Source of the DNA: Andrena cerasifolii
Taxonomy: Eukaryota; Arthropoda; Insecta; Hymenoptera; Andrenidae
Direction of reading: 5' to 3'
Length of the DNA: 64,000 nt
Assembly (NCBI RefSeq): GCF_050908995.1
Contig: NC_135119.1
Location: 9,300,001 to 9,364,000, forward strand
Under the pieces are notes generated by a model. That model did not search any database and was not told the origin of the DNA. It saw only the letters and a program-made list of their open reading frames with translations. Position 1 is the stretch's first letter. Each line of letters opens with the position of its first letter. The translations under genes and the position numbers were made by a program. Shown here one piece after another: positions 12,101-23,636 of the stretch.

Positions 12101-12411
12101 GGCGAATTCCACTTACGCCCAAATCGCCCGTGAATTTCATTAGGGTAGGTTTCTTTATACGCGACTGGACACATCGTCAAGAATTTCAAAGTCGATTTTC
12201 TCGAAAATGAAGCGCGATATGAGAAAAAGTTACTCTTTCTTTTCGGCTTATAACAAGTAAATAAGTCGAGACAGAGGAATACAATTTTTCGATATTGCGC
12301 TTCATTTTCGAGAAAATCGACTTTGAAATTCTTGACGATGCGTCCAGTCGCGTATAAGGAAACCTACCCTAATGAAATTCACGGGCGATTTAGGCGTAAG
12401 TGGAATTCGCC
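12101..12411. mobile_element. Foldback miniature element upstream of RpS27A (311 bp)
   Basis: The arms are about 120-130 bp and almost perfect. GGCGAATTCCACTTACGCC at the left end is inverted at the right end, and GACTTTGAAATTCTTGACGA in the right arm pairs with the left arm near 12180. The element lies between NSA2 and the first coding exon of RpS27A, within its probable 5' intron or promoter region. Short related sequences occur at about 14875 and 15200. Confidence 0.85.
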
Positions 12412-12504
12412 ATAATTTACATGAATTCATGGTTTTTTAAATATTATACTTAAAAAATATCGTGTAGAAATAATTAAACGAGATATTTGTGTTCATATAC
12501 TGTC

Positions 12505-12510
12505 TTTATT
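12505..12510 (-). terminator. Poly(A) signal of NSA2
   Basis: AATAAA on the minus strand, 57 nt beyond the NSA2 stop codon. Confidence 0.6.
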
Positions 12511-12566
12511 GTAAATTCTTCGTGACAATGGCTCAGGTAATAATACAATGGTACAACATTGATAAT

Positions 12567-13346
12567 TTATACAAGTAACACAGCATTGATACATCCATCG
12601 TTTTCAGGATTATTCGTAACCTGAGCATATTTTCCCCAAACTACTTTTCCAGATTGCGTTACTAGACCCAATTCTGAAATGTTTACTTCGATGATTGTTC
12701 CCTTTGTAATGACACCTAAGCTTGTATACATCGATGAGCTCGGATTCTTTTTCACCCCAATAATAGGTACGCAGAACGTGGCTTTTAATTCGGGATGAGT
12801 CACATGCGCCTTTTTAAAACGCAATGCCATTGGTCTGACAAATCTTTCAAATTTCGGTGGCTTCCTTGTAAAGTTCTCACCGACGAATGTTACTTTGGTG
12901 ACCATTCTCTTCCAAGACTTACGTCTAGTTTTTCCGGTTCTCATTATTTTGAAAACTTCGGATTCCGATTGCGTTTTTACTTTAGGTATCGGCACGTCCC
13001 ATTTACCAGCTTTCTCTTTACGTTTCTGTTTTATCATGTTCGACAATACCTTCGCGTCTTTCTTAACATCGCGGTCTAATAGATATACAGGCAACGCTCC
13101 ATTCGATACATTGTCCGACGTCTCTTTCACCTTCTTTTCCATGTGAGACTTAATCTTCTTTTTCATTTGGATCTTCTCATTGCGTCGCTCCTTATTAAAT
13201 ATCTTCGCCTTTATACCGCGTAACGTACGAGCGCGTTCCGCTCTTTTATGCGGCTCACGGGCCTCTCTTTTTCTTTTTCTTTCCTCGTAGTCTAACCGTC
13301 GCCCGTACAGTTTACGGTGCCTTTCGATATACTCGTTTTGTGGCAT
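12567..13346 (-). CDS. NSA2: Ribosome biogenesis factor NSA2, 259 aa, single exon
   Basis: NSA2 is a nucleolar GTPase-associated factor of the pre-60S subunit, needed for maturation of 27S rRNA. The frame is intronless and begins MPQNEYIERHRKLYGRRLDY, which is the highly conserved family start, and the ATG is in a strong context (TTCCACCATG). The first 80 residues are very basic. The C-terminal half forms the beta-barrel related to ribosomal protein eS8, with TFVGENFTRKPPKFERF and GVITKGTIIEVN. The end, WGKYAQVTNNPENDGCINAV, is also typical. Length is one residue short of the human protein. It lies downstream of RpS27A on the same strand and points away from MCM8. Confidence 0.97.
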   Translation of the reverse strand: MPQNEYIERHRKLYGRRLDYEERKRKREAREPHKRAERARTLRGIKAKIFNKERRNEKIQMKKKIKSHMEKKVKETSDNVSNGALPVYLLDRDVKKDAKVLSNMIKQKRKEKAGKWDVPIPKVKTQSESEVFKIMRTGKTRRKSWKRMVTKVTFVGENFTRKPPKFERFVRPMALRFKKAHVTHPELKATFCVPIIGVKKNPSSSMYTSLGVITKGTIIEVNISELGLVTQSGKVVWGKYAQVTNNPENDGCINAVLLV

Positions 13347-14613
13347 GGTGGAAGTTCTCCTTTGCGAATAACTTTTGCTTCTAAATTAAATTATTTGTTA
13401 ACTCTACAATTTCTGAAAATGAGAAAAAATTTCCATTTTAAAAGATTATCAGTATATGTTTAATTTGTTGCAAACTTACCGTGCACATATAATTCTACAT
13501 AATAATCTTAAACCTAATTAGTTGCAAATATATACTATTATACTAACTTCAATTTTCAGAAAAGATAAGTTTTCGTTCTAAAACTGTTAATGATGATATA
13601 CATATATATAAGAATCAGAAAGGAACGAAGAATAAGAAATCGAATTGTAACCTAAACAATATGTGTAATAAATTTAGAAATATAAAATATACTTACCTAC
13701 GCTGTATCTTCTTGCTTGTATTTTTTTTTAATTTAAACGATACACTTCTTTGCGATACTAGTTGCTTTGTATCCAATAATAATGTAGTTATCAACTTCGG
13801 CATTCACATACTTCGCAAACTAGGCGCAAATGAAAACTTATTTATCCTTACTTCCCAGGATCGAAATCTAGGCAAATGTTGATGCAAGTCTGACGATTGC
13901 TAATAAAATTTTACATTCGTGCAAAATATGATGGAAAATTAATATTCACGAAATTTATGAGTAAATAATTTGTCAAGAATGTACAAACAGATTTCTTAAG
14001 TAATAATATGAAATCAGATTGCTTGCAACGTGCCATGTGTTCATCCTCACTTTACTTTAGAAGACACATTGAAATAGAATGATTGTTCATATTATGAATA
14101 TCATAAACGCGTCTGTACGAATTGTAAAATGTAAGCGAATAAGAAATATACCGAAATAATCGTTGTTTTATAACAATTTCGAAAAATCTCTAAATTAACC
14201 TACCTTCAAGTGCGCCCCTCGCATACGAAAAGAAATTACAAGTTCGGTTACGCATAAAAATAATGGAAGCTTGTGACATAGTCAGCGTCATCTACTGGCA
14301 AAGGAAAATAAACTATTTACCCTAGATAGTCAAACAAATACCATGAATCGAAAATAGAAGCAATAGTTTATAGTCATTTATATGTTATAAAATACTTAAA
14401 TTTTAGTTTATTAAAGTTCCACTTTTTGTATTATCGAATGCATACTTAACGTTATATAAACGAATATATATATCTTAAAGAATTTTTTAGAGTCTGAAGT
14501 ATTGTTACAAATACAAAGTATTATACCGTGTAATATGAAAAAAGTGTTATAAAAAAGTGTGTAATTAAATCGTTATAAAATAATGATAGGTAAATAGGGA
14601 AACACAAGTACAT

Positions 14614-14756
14614 AATGGCTGCGTTCAGCCGACAAAACCGGTGAGTGATCTCACTAGATTTTACTCTGAAGTTGCACGTTCATTGATCGACGCGAGTAGA
14701 ATCTAGTGAGATACTCACCGGTTGCTCACCGGTTGTGTCGACTGAACACACTCATT
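14614..14756. mobile_element. Miniature inverted-repeat element (143 bp)
   Basis: The left arm AATGGCTGCGTTCAGCCGAC continues through CCGGTGAGTGATCTCACTAGATT and pairs with the right arm ending GTCGACTGAACACACTCATT. The arms are about 60 bp with one extra repeat of CACCGGTTG on the right. Confidence 0.8.
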
Positions 14757-15364
14757 AGGGTATGATTGGTTGTAAAATAGCGGAAAATTCAAATTGTTAT
14801 CAAATATTGAAGGTCCTTTTAACGTAATACGTTCAATAATTTACTTTATACTGTTGCCGTGTATAACTTCGGGCGATTTTCACGTAAGTGGAATTTAGAG
14901 ACACTATATAGAGTCTGGCCACGGCTAAATCCTACGAGAGAGAAAGAGATATACACCATTTCACTCTTAACCACTCTTATCAACTCTTACGTTTATGGCG
15001 GTATTTTACTTGTGTTTACTTCACGTAAATAGGTATATACATAGGTATATCAAGAAATAGAATAGTATGACAAAAAACGTTTCTTATTAAAACATTTCTT
15101 GGTAAAATTGACAGATTTAAAAATCAGCGGGAATAGACCAAAAATGGCGGACTAATCAAAAGTGGCCTTCTCGTGGCCAGACTCTTGTAGTGTTTCTAGT
15201 GGAAATCGCCCTTCATAGCCCTCCACTCCTATTTGCCGAGACACCCGAGGCACGCTACGGATAGTGATCCTCTAGGATCACTATCTACGGAAAACGGCAT
15301 TCTCATCTATGACACGTGGTTCTGTGGCGCGGACCACAGCACCACGATCACGTGGCGTTCTCTG

Positions 15365-15440
15365 TTGTCACTCTTGTGACTCTTATCTTGTCACTCTTGT
15401 GATTCTTGTCTTGTCACTCTTGTGACTCATGTCTTGTCAG
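15365..15440. repeat. 23-bp tandem repeat, three copies
   Basis: Three near-identical units TTGTCACTCTTGTGACTCTT(A)TC follow one another and end in a partial TTGTCAG. Each contains short inverted TCACN..GTGA blocks. It lies about 350 bp upstream of the first MCM8 coding exon. Confidence 0.8.
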
Positions 15441-15782
15441 CCTCAGTCACTCAGTCATTTCACTCGGGGGAGGTAGGAGTGGGGTTGATAAGATCTACAA
15501 GTATTTTGCGCGGCAGGCATGTCACATATATATGTATATATATATATACTTACGAGTGCTTACATACATACAAGATCGTCGATGGTGTGATCTGACCTTT
15601 TACTAGAAAATATACGCAAATAAAAACCAGGCATAATAACGAATAATGGATCATAAGACATTTATTCTACTAATCAATCGCGTTAAAAGATTTACTTAGG
15701 CTGTCATAATCATTGATAAAATTTAAAGGAAAATCAAGAACTACGTATATACATATACTTTCAATAATAAACATTCATAATT

Positions 15783-18700
15783 ATGAGTGACAAAAGATCG
15801 GAAGATGCTAAGAAGAAGCGCTATTCGACTACAAAGAAATCAATGAAATTTCATAGTAAAAAGATTTATTTTTTAATATATCCTTTTTCAGTTCGCTTTA
15901 TCCAAGTATAAAAATTCACCTCTTCCATTTCGTGATATGCTTGATATAACGATACTTTATACATGATTCAAATTGATACTTCAACTAATTACATTTTTAT
16001 CGATTAATATTCGAATTTGGTATACACAATTTACGAAAATGTTTCTTACATAAATTCTACTTTTCATACAAGCAATTAATATTTTACAGAGCGCAAAAAT
16101 AAAGGTGGTCAAAATGTTGAAAACATATATCAGAAGTTAGGTCCCATCGAAGCAAGTAATTTATTGGAAGCGTATGACACTCATGTGGATTTGAGTAACC
16201 ATTATTACGGGTGGAAACTATTTTTTGACGGTGAAGGTAGAAATATTGTATTTCCAATCAATTTAAAAAAAATTATAATTTAGCGGCGATATAAAAGAGT
16301 TACTAAGCAAATAATTATCGCAATTGTAAACATTTTATTTATTTCATTCTTTAGAGTATGAAAAGGATTCTGATACTGTTAAAAAAGTTCGAGCAGTGAC
16401 AAACTTTATTAATAGGCACCAGCGGTTGTCATCTTCGCTTACAGTAGAAAATTTAGAAAGTGGAATAGTTTTTACAATCGACATGAATGAAATATACAGT
16501 GATAACATTTTTTTGGATGAATGGTTTAATTTCAAAAAGAGTATCTTTGACAATCCCTCACACACGTTAAATTGTTTCAAGCTTTCCATACATCAGGTAT
16601 ATTTCATTAACAGCAGCTTTAATATGATATGCTATATGGATGTTTATAGTAAACATTTAATTGCTCTAGAAAATATTAGGTGCTGTGCCAAAAGAGGACT
16701 TGTCGAATACTATGGTTATTATAAGTACATTGTCTACTGTTAGATTAAAGATATTAAATTACGAATCAATTATATGCCTGCCAGATCTAAAAGCAAGTTT
16801 TTGTGGTAAGTATGTACCCTTTTGAATGAGTGAAAAACTGTTGTACTCAAACATCTCTTATTATTCTATCAGGGAAATTGGTGTCTATTAGAGGGTGTGT
16901 AATAAGAGTAGGTCGTGTGAACCATCTCGCAGAATGGATTGTATTCAGTTGCCGTAAATGTTCTTTACAAATGATAATAAAACAACCAGGAGGAATTTAT
17001 ACCGTCCCAAAGAAATGTAGTATATGTGGTGTGTCTAAGTTTCGTGCAATGCTAGATGCACCACAAGTAAAATCTGTTTTCTGCCAAACTATTAAGATAC
17101 AAGAACTTTTGGACAACGAGCAGGTTTTTATTTTCATCATAAGTAAAATACAACTGATAGAAGTTCCATGGATTAATTGATGTTTACTTATGTATATTTT
17201 AGCATTAATATCATCTATTTTTTATATTGTAGAACAGCAAAGGTTGTATGCCTAGAATACTTGAGGTTGAATTATTGGATTATTTAGTTAATTCTTGTAT
17301 GCCTGGAGATGATATTACTGTGACAGGAATTATAAAAGTAAGTCATACGGCGAAAATTACAAATTCACTACTTCATTTGATATTATTCACAGGCTAACTT
17401 TACTACTCGGCTTCGCCTGAAATTTGGATTGATTTTATAAAAAAAATTGTTTTTTTTTGTGAAAATACAGTATTGTCCCGTTACGGGCTCGGTTTGGTGT
17501 ACACGATATGGACTTTTCGCTATCCCCGGGAGCGAGATGGAAGGAGAGCGAGCGAGAGGCACTGAAAGCGAGCGAGGACGGTACGAGACAGACGACGCGT
17601 TGATGTTTTATCTCGCTCCGCCTTTCGGACGCCTGACACTCCGTCTTTTGCGTGCGTAACGGGAGTGCGCGATGGTCGTGAGCACTCATCGTAAACACGA
17701 AACGGCTTCCGCGAAAGCTTGACACAGGCCCGGTTCAAGTCTTTTTTGCGCCCTAGGCGAACTAGTCAAATTGCACCCTTCATTATAATACATTTAATTG
17801 AGCTTCTTAATGACCTTACTTTTAATTTGTACTCGTGTTTAAAACAGTTGTAGTATTTCATTTAAAAATTTATTTTCAACAATGCCACCAATGAAAATAC
17901 CATTTTGCGCCTCTTGTCAACCTTACGCCCTAACAGTTGCCTAATTTTTCAGAGTAAAGTCAGACAAAATATTAACGCGTCGTCTGTCTGGTACCGTCCT
18001 CGCTCGCTTTCAGTGCCTCTCACTCGCTCTCCTTCCATCTCGCGTTCGCCGGACAAGAGTGAGACAGAAGCGGTGGGGATAGCGAAAAGTCCGCATCGTC
18101 TACGTACTGTACGCCAAACCGAGCCCTCAGCGAGGAAGTACTGTACAGGGTATCCCATTTGAAGTGAACCACACTATTATCTCCTAAAGTATTCGTTACT
18201 GAAAAAAATGTTTCAAGTAAAACTTAAGGTAATTATGCAGAATAGGTGTTCCTCACCGATTTCAATGATTTTTGGATATGTTGTAAAACTCAACATTCTG
18301 AACAACTTTTTCTTATACATGTTACCGCCGCACGACCTTCGTTTTCGAGATATTTGCGAAAAACTTCTGTTGATTTATTCCGACGCAACGCATTTCACTT
18401 TCCAACTTGTCCCGGGTATTAGTATTTGTTGGGGATAGATTAGCGCGGGTTGCGCGCGCCCGCCCGCAGGCGCGTAAAGCATGGTAGCGAACCGATATGA
18501 GTTTGGTGATTTGAACCAGAAACTTGCGGATGCCCGTCAACACTCCGATTCTGTTCGACGGTGCTGACGCCACCGAATATTAGCATGATACTGGTTCTAA
18601 AACATAATTTTTTTGCTAGGAAGAGGATGCCTTCGAGAGCACCGGTTGGGTGTGTGGGAACTCCTGTCAACACCCCGACCCACATCGGTTGATGTGTCAC

Positions 18701-21700
18701 GGTCCTCACCTAACGCAACAAATTCTTTGATCCTTTGGCTATCGAGTGCTGTAATTGGGTTTTGGATGTAGACTATAGATTCGGAGCTGCAATACGAAAC
18801 TGTATCCCCCGATTTTGTTATTATCGGGTTTTCTGAAAACGGCAGCCTTAAGAAACTCAAACTCGGAACCATACATCCACATTTCGTGTTCATATTTTGG
18901 TTTCACCGACTATACATGTAGTCTTGTTTGCCCATGGGGGAGGATCGGTTCATTGATAATGAGCGTTGGTCTCGAGCAACTCCATGGGAAAAATAAGTGG
19001 AGGAACTGGCTGACCGGGCGCGCAAGTCGTGTGGCTCGCAGAGTAGGGAAGTTCGACAACCCTGATTTAAAAAAAAACAAAGGTCGCCTTGAAATTTTCA
19101 AAGCACGTCCACCTAGATAAGATTTGTGATCATCACAAGATGCTCCCCTCGAAACAAAGTAAGTTTTACTGGAAACATTTTTTTCAATACCGAATATTTA
19201 TTTTTAAAAACTGATCGTTATTAAGTTTATACTAAAAAAGTGAATATTTCTAAATGTCGGATTTAAATTTGTAATTAAACTGTCATTACAAATTGAGTTA
19301 AAAAAAGCATTCCGACACTTCCGGGAGTCCCCGCTCTCTCGAGAATCCTGGACCTTCTTGGGAATCCCGGACATTCTCGGGAATCCCGAAATTTTCGGTA
19401 ACCCGACCAGATCCGTCCTGACCTCAGGTTCCCAATGTTTTCGAGTTCTCGTACACCTCTAGTGCTGGATCACCCTTTCTGCATAATTACTTTCTCTACG
19501 ATGAATTAAAGTTTTCCATATTTATATTCAGCATAATAGACAACTTTCCTGCATCTCACTATTTTGCTCGGTCAGATGCATTATATGCCCTTAATAAACA
19601 TTTCACAAGTACAATTTGTATTACTATCTATATTATGGCATTTATACATGTAGTACGTTTATTATTATTTTGATAACTTGAATTTATATACATATATTAT
19701 TTTCTATTTAATTTGTGACTATTAAACTGATTTCATTAATAAGTGTACATTTAAAGAAAATAAAAGGTTGCAATTTAAGGTTTAATTGTTGAAAAGTTTC
19801 ATACATGGTATGTAATGCAGGGGACCAGGAATACTAAATCACGCAAGAAAATCGCATTTTCCTTGTACATGGAAGCTATTACTATAATTAATAACAAACA
19901 GAGGTTTCGAAGTAAAAATGTAGATAATGATATGACAGTAAGAGATTATTTAGCAATAAAGGTATTAAAAATATTGACATATCTCTTTATGATAATTGTG
20001 AAAAAGTTTATTACCATTATTAAATGAATATATGTATATATGCTTTTCTTTGGCTATGCAATAGGAAATTTATAATACACCGAATATTTTTTCACTTTTG
20101 GTTCATTCACTTTGTCCAAGTATATATGGTCATGAAATGATCAAAGCTGGACTGCTATTAAGTTTATTTGGTGGGAATGCTGGACATTCAAAGTTAAGAG
20201 ATAACATACATACATTAATGGTTGGTGACCCCGGTCTTGGAAAATCACAAATGTTGAAGGCCTGTGGAAAAATAGCTGCAAAAGGTATAACATTAACACT
20301 AAAGTTTCATTGTCATCCTTCTACATTTAATTTGAAATATTCTATAACAATAATTCTTAAAGGCGTCTATGTCTGCGGAAATACAAGTACATCCTCTGGA
20401 TTGACAATAACACTTACAAAAGACAAAAAAAGTAACAACTATGGTTTGGAACCAGGTGCATTAGTTTTGGCTGATAGGGGCTGTTGTTGTATCGATGAAT
20501 TTGATAAAATGTCTAAGCAATATGCGGTAATATAAATTTTAATATCAAATGTTTGAAAGTTAATATCTAGAAGAATAAATTGCGTAGTTCCTGAAATTCT
20601 TCATCTTCTATTTGTCTGTATTATAAAAGTAAATATTTAATTACAGGCTTTATTAGAATCTATGGAACAGCAAACTGTAAGCATTGCTAAATCAGGGATA
20701 GTTTGCTCCTTTCCTACTAGGACTACGATTCTTGCCGCTGCAAATCCAATTAATGGTCGATTTAATAAAAGTAAAACAGTTTTGCAAAATTTGAAGATGA
20801 GCCTACCTCTCTTGTCACGGTTTGATTTAGTATTTTTATTGTTAGACGAACCAAATGAGGTGCATGTTTATCATTATATTATTTTAGCGATCGTGTGAAT
20901 ACGCATTCTTGACAGAATTTATTAACAGTGCAATAATATTACACATTTTCTTTTGTAATAGCACATAGATGATTTATTAAGTAAGCACGTTATGTCATTT
21001 CATAAGGGTTTAAATACAATGAATAAAACACAACCAAATACATCTCAGCATAGGAATATATCAAGTAATGTTACATCCACATTGAGGTGATTTAAAAACA
21101 TTAGTTTTATTAAAATAATAATTATCGTTAATATGGTATTTATTTAGTTTGTGCTAAAATATAAATAATTTTCTAGGAAGAGACTTATGTCTTCTGTAAC
21201 TGAAAATATTAATATCCTCCCACCGTTAGCTCTTCGCAAATACATTTCATATGCACGACAATATGTTAAGCCGAAATTGACTAAGGAGGCAGGCGCAATG
21301 CTACAAAATTATTATTTAGAACTTCGAAGTAGAAGAGATAAATGTGGTGGATTATCTGTTTATAATAGGAAATTGGAAGCTATGATAAGATTAACCGAGG
21401 TTCAGTCTTCTTTAATTCTCGCACAGATAATAGATTTAAATTTTGTTTCTTGAACGAGTAATATTAATATTAATATTAACACAGGCCAGAGCAAAACTAG
21501 AATTACGTGCGGAAGCAACTGAAGCGCATGCTGCAGATGTAATAGAAATCTTAAGATATACATTTGATAATGATATGATTGGTTGGCAGGCATTAAGCAA
21601 GAGGAGAAGCTATAAGAAACATGTACGCTAAGTAGTTCTATACGTTTTTATAATACCTATTAGAGATTTGTGAAATAATAATGCATATATTTTGTTGCGA

Positions 21701-21900
21701 AGGTTCAAGGATTTATACAGTTATTAAGAACGGAAACGTTTTCCAACAAGACGGAATTATTCACTACAGAAAGATTACGTGAAATTGCTTTGGATGGAAA
21801 TGTTTTGACAAATGATTTTTCTCAACTAATATCAAAATTAAACGAACAAGGTATTTTATTGAAGAAAGGACGTAATACTTTTACATTTGTTTCTCCTTAA
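15783..21900 (+). CDS. MCM8: DNA helicase MCM8, complete, 14 exons, 791 aa
   Basis: MCM8 with MCM9 forms a hexameric helicase for homologous recombination and meiosis. Exons: 15783-15855, 16090-16236, 16355-16596, 16670-16805, 16873-17123, 17233-17337, 19821-19961, 20065-20284, 20363-20526, 20647-20859, 20962-21086, 21177-21399, 21485-21622, 21703-21900; all GT-AG and in phase. Zinc-ribbon cysteines are C226, C229, C248 and C251. The AAA+ core has Walker A GDPGLGKS (419-426), Walker B CCCIDEFDK (D483) and the arginine finger SRFD (550-553), all intact. GVYVCGNTSTSSGLT and the C-terminal winged-helix part (VQGFIQLLRTETFS...) fit MCM8 rather than MCM2-7. Intron 6 is 2.5 kb and holds inserted repeats; most others are under 250 bp. 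The start ATG is the first in its exon; an upstream start was not seen. Confidence 0.96.
17396..17466 (+). mobile_element. Truncated copy of SINE/RTE-like repeat
   Basis: CTTTACTACTCGGCTTCGCC followed by GAAATTTGGATTGATTTTAT and a T-rich run matches the 5' third of longer copies at 36445-36664 and 56315-56526. It stops at GTGAAAATA, exactly where the inverted-repeat element at 17467 starts, so that insertion probably cut it. It lies in MCM8 intron 6. Confidence 0.7.
17467..18144. mobile_element. Inverted-repeat element in MCM8 intron 6 (678 bp)
   Basis: The left end ACAGTATTGTCCCGTTACGG and its following 150 bp (GGCTCGGTTTGG, GGACTTTTCGCTATCCCC) pair with the right arm, 17990-18144. A second member of the family lies at 58139-58499 in the P protein gene. 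The centre holds unrelated sequence including GCGCCCTAGGCGAACTAG. No coding capacity was recognised. Confidence 0.85.
18240..18400. repeat. Dispersed repeat, related copies near 26030 and 61440
   Basis: CCTCACCGATTTCAATGATTTT, then AACATTCTGAACAACTTTTTC, TATACATGTTACCG and CGAGATATTTGCGAAAAA recur in order at 61440-61570. The first block also occurs near 26035-26070. Together they show one dispersed family of unknown class. Confidence 0.65.
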
Positions 21901-22073
21901 CAGCGTTTTGTGCACAGATTGTAGAAAACAATTATCATACATTAATATTATTTGGAAAAAAATTATTCTATAAGAATAAACGAGTAAAAAATCTTATAGT
22001 ACATAATATTTTATTGATATGGAATTTCGCATTATTGCGTAACATAATTAATTGAATTTCTTTTGTACCATTA

Positions 22074-22079
22074 AATAAA
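22074..22079 (+). terminator. Poly(A) signal of MCM8
   Basis: AATAAA about 175 nt after the MCM8 stop; an alternative AATAAA lies at 21975-21980, only 75 nt after the stop. Confidence 0.5.
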
Positions 22080-22954
22080 TGTGAATCTCTATCGAACTTA
22101 TTACTTATTCGGTTTTACACTTCAAAGCAATCTGCTCTACATGGTAAGCGCCAATGTACATACAAGCAACAATTTGGCCTTGGGAAATGAAAACAACCAG
22201 GCCTGCAGCAAGGTCGTTTGGGAATATATACTTTTGATCTTGGAACAGGTGTAGAAGGTATGGTGACCTTGCAGAATCTGTTTAACAAAATCACTTTGTA
22301 ATTTTTACATATAATTCATTGTGATGGGATGTATGATTTATTAATTGTTAACTATTGTTTGGTACACTGTTACGATACATGCAGATTTTATATCACCTTC
22401 TTTCTCAATTATACTTTGTTACTCAATGTTCAAAGTTAAAACCCGCTTAAGTAGGGTAAACCAACCAATGAATGACCGAATTGTTGAATCTATGGACCTT
22501 TGGGATTAATACTTGAATATACTTATGCATAACGACAACGGAAACTGTTGAAATTGCATTTAAATTTATTTTACTTGAAATTTCAATAAAAATAATTACT
22601 TATTCTTATCGTAATTTAAAAGAAAAAAATTATAAAATGCGAAACGTGTAGAAGCCCAGTAAATGACCTCATACTCTTAATTAGAATTGTACTTATTAAT
22701 GTTTGCTTAATACACGTAACTAAAAATATAGGATATTAAAAGTGCAACTACACTCCATTTATAAACGTATAATTATGTTTATATTTATAATTGACATTTC
22801 TTTGCCTAATGGTCATTCACTGGTATACGGTGAATTACTGGTTGGTTTACCCTATATTATTTCAAATTAAACAAATGTAATAATAGGGAAACATAATTAC
22901 ATCCAAGCAAGTAATTTGTTTCCAAGTTGTGCCGAGCGGATAATACGATACAGA

Positions 22955-22960
22955 TTTATT
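22955..22960 (-). terminator. Poly(A) signal of the 97-aa Cys/Pro gene
   Basis: AATAAA on the minus strand, 22 nt beyond the stop codon. Confidence 0.55.
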
Positions 22961-22981
22961 TTAGTAAATAGATAATCTTTG

Positions 22982-23275
22982 TTAGAAGTTTATGGTCCAC
23001 TTAAGGGGGCGTGTTGTGGCTCTGGCTAGACATCTTATTGAACATGCGGGTGGACAACAGGGAATACATTTCGGTGGACATGGTCCGCACGGCACTGGTG
23101 GAGTACATATTGTAATTTTACATGGTGGTGGGCAAGCTATGCATTTTGGTGGGCAACAAACGCAAGGTGGCGAACAGGGTGAATAAGGTACACACGATGG
23201 ACAGGATGGTGAACGGTACTGGATTACACAGGGTGAACAAGGTGGTTGCGCACAAGGTGAATTTCCACAAGACAT
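22982..23275 (-). CDS. Small cysteine/proline-rich protein, 97 aa
   Basis: Single-exon frame starting MSCGNSPCAQPPCSPC. Apart from a basic, Cys-poor tail of about 20 residues, it is built of Cys and Pro in short CPP/PCC/SPC steps. There is no signal peptide and no membrane segment. AATAAA lies 22 nt past the stop (22955-22960, minus strand), which supports a real transcript. It is divergent from the larger Cys/Pro gene at 23637, with 361 bp between the two start codons. Composition resembles the Cys-Pro proteins of the insect sperm tail or other cross-linked structures, but this is composition only and not homology. Product function unknown. Confidence 0.7.
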   Translation of the reverse strand: MSCGNSPCAQPPCSPCVIQYRSPSCPSCVPYSPCSPPCVCCPPKCIACPPPCKITICTPPVPCGPCPPKCIPCCPPACSIRCLARATTRPLKWTINF

Positions 23276-23636
23276 ATTTCTCCTTCCAGTTAGACTACTG
23301 TCTCTTTATGTATTTACTTTATTTTATTTGATTTTATTATGTATATGAAAACTTTAAATTTTGACAACTGTTTCCATATAAAGTGGTGCCAAACAATTGA
23401 TGTTTTAAATAAAATAACTATTCACTTGTTACATATCGCATGTATGTACATATGTTCAGACTATATTGATTATCTTGAAATATACCATTCTAGTTTCAAG
23501 ATTAATACTAAATTAATCGAGTAAAAAGTATTCAAAGAAACAAAATGAAAGTATAAAAAAAGATAGAAATTCTATAATATTCGCAACACAGTCAAAATTT
23601 TTGTGTAGGATTATTTAAACTAAATTATTAGTAAAA
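23276..23636. promoter_or_regulatory. Shared divergent promoter region of two Cys-rich genes
   Basis: This 361-bp spacer separates the start codons of two head-to-head Cys/Pro-rich genes. TATAAAAA at 23552-23559 lies 78 nt before the plus-strand ATG and is a plausible TATA box. ATATAAAG at about 23376 is another candidate. No matching TATA element was found for the minus gene. Inference only. Confidence 0.4.

Larger units (their letters stand above)
13347..15782. other. Spacer between divergent NSA2 and MCM8
   Basis: No coding exon seen. It contains a foldback element (14614-14756) and a 23-bp tandem repeat (15365-15440). Both genes point outward, so the promoters of both must lie here or in non-coding 5' exons. 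Confidence 0.6.

Noticed and set aside
12795..13146. Plus-strand frames opposite NSA2
   Set aside because: Antisense shadows of a strongly conserved single-exon gene.
18597..19120. Frames of about 100 codons on both strands in MCM8 intron 6
   Set aside because: Located in repeat-rich intron sequence, mutually overlapping, and without recognised motifs.
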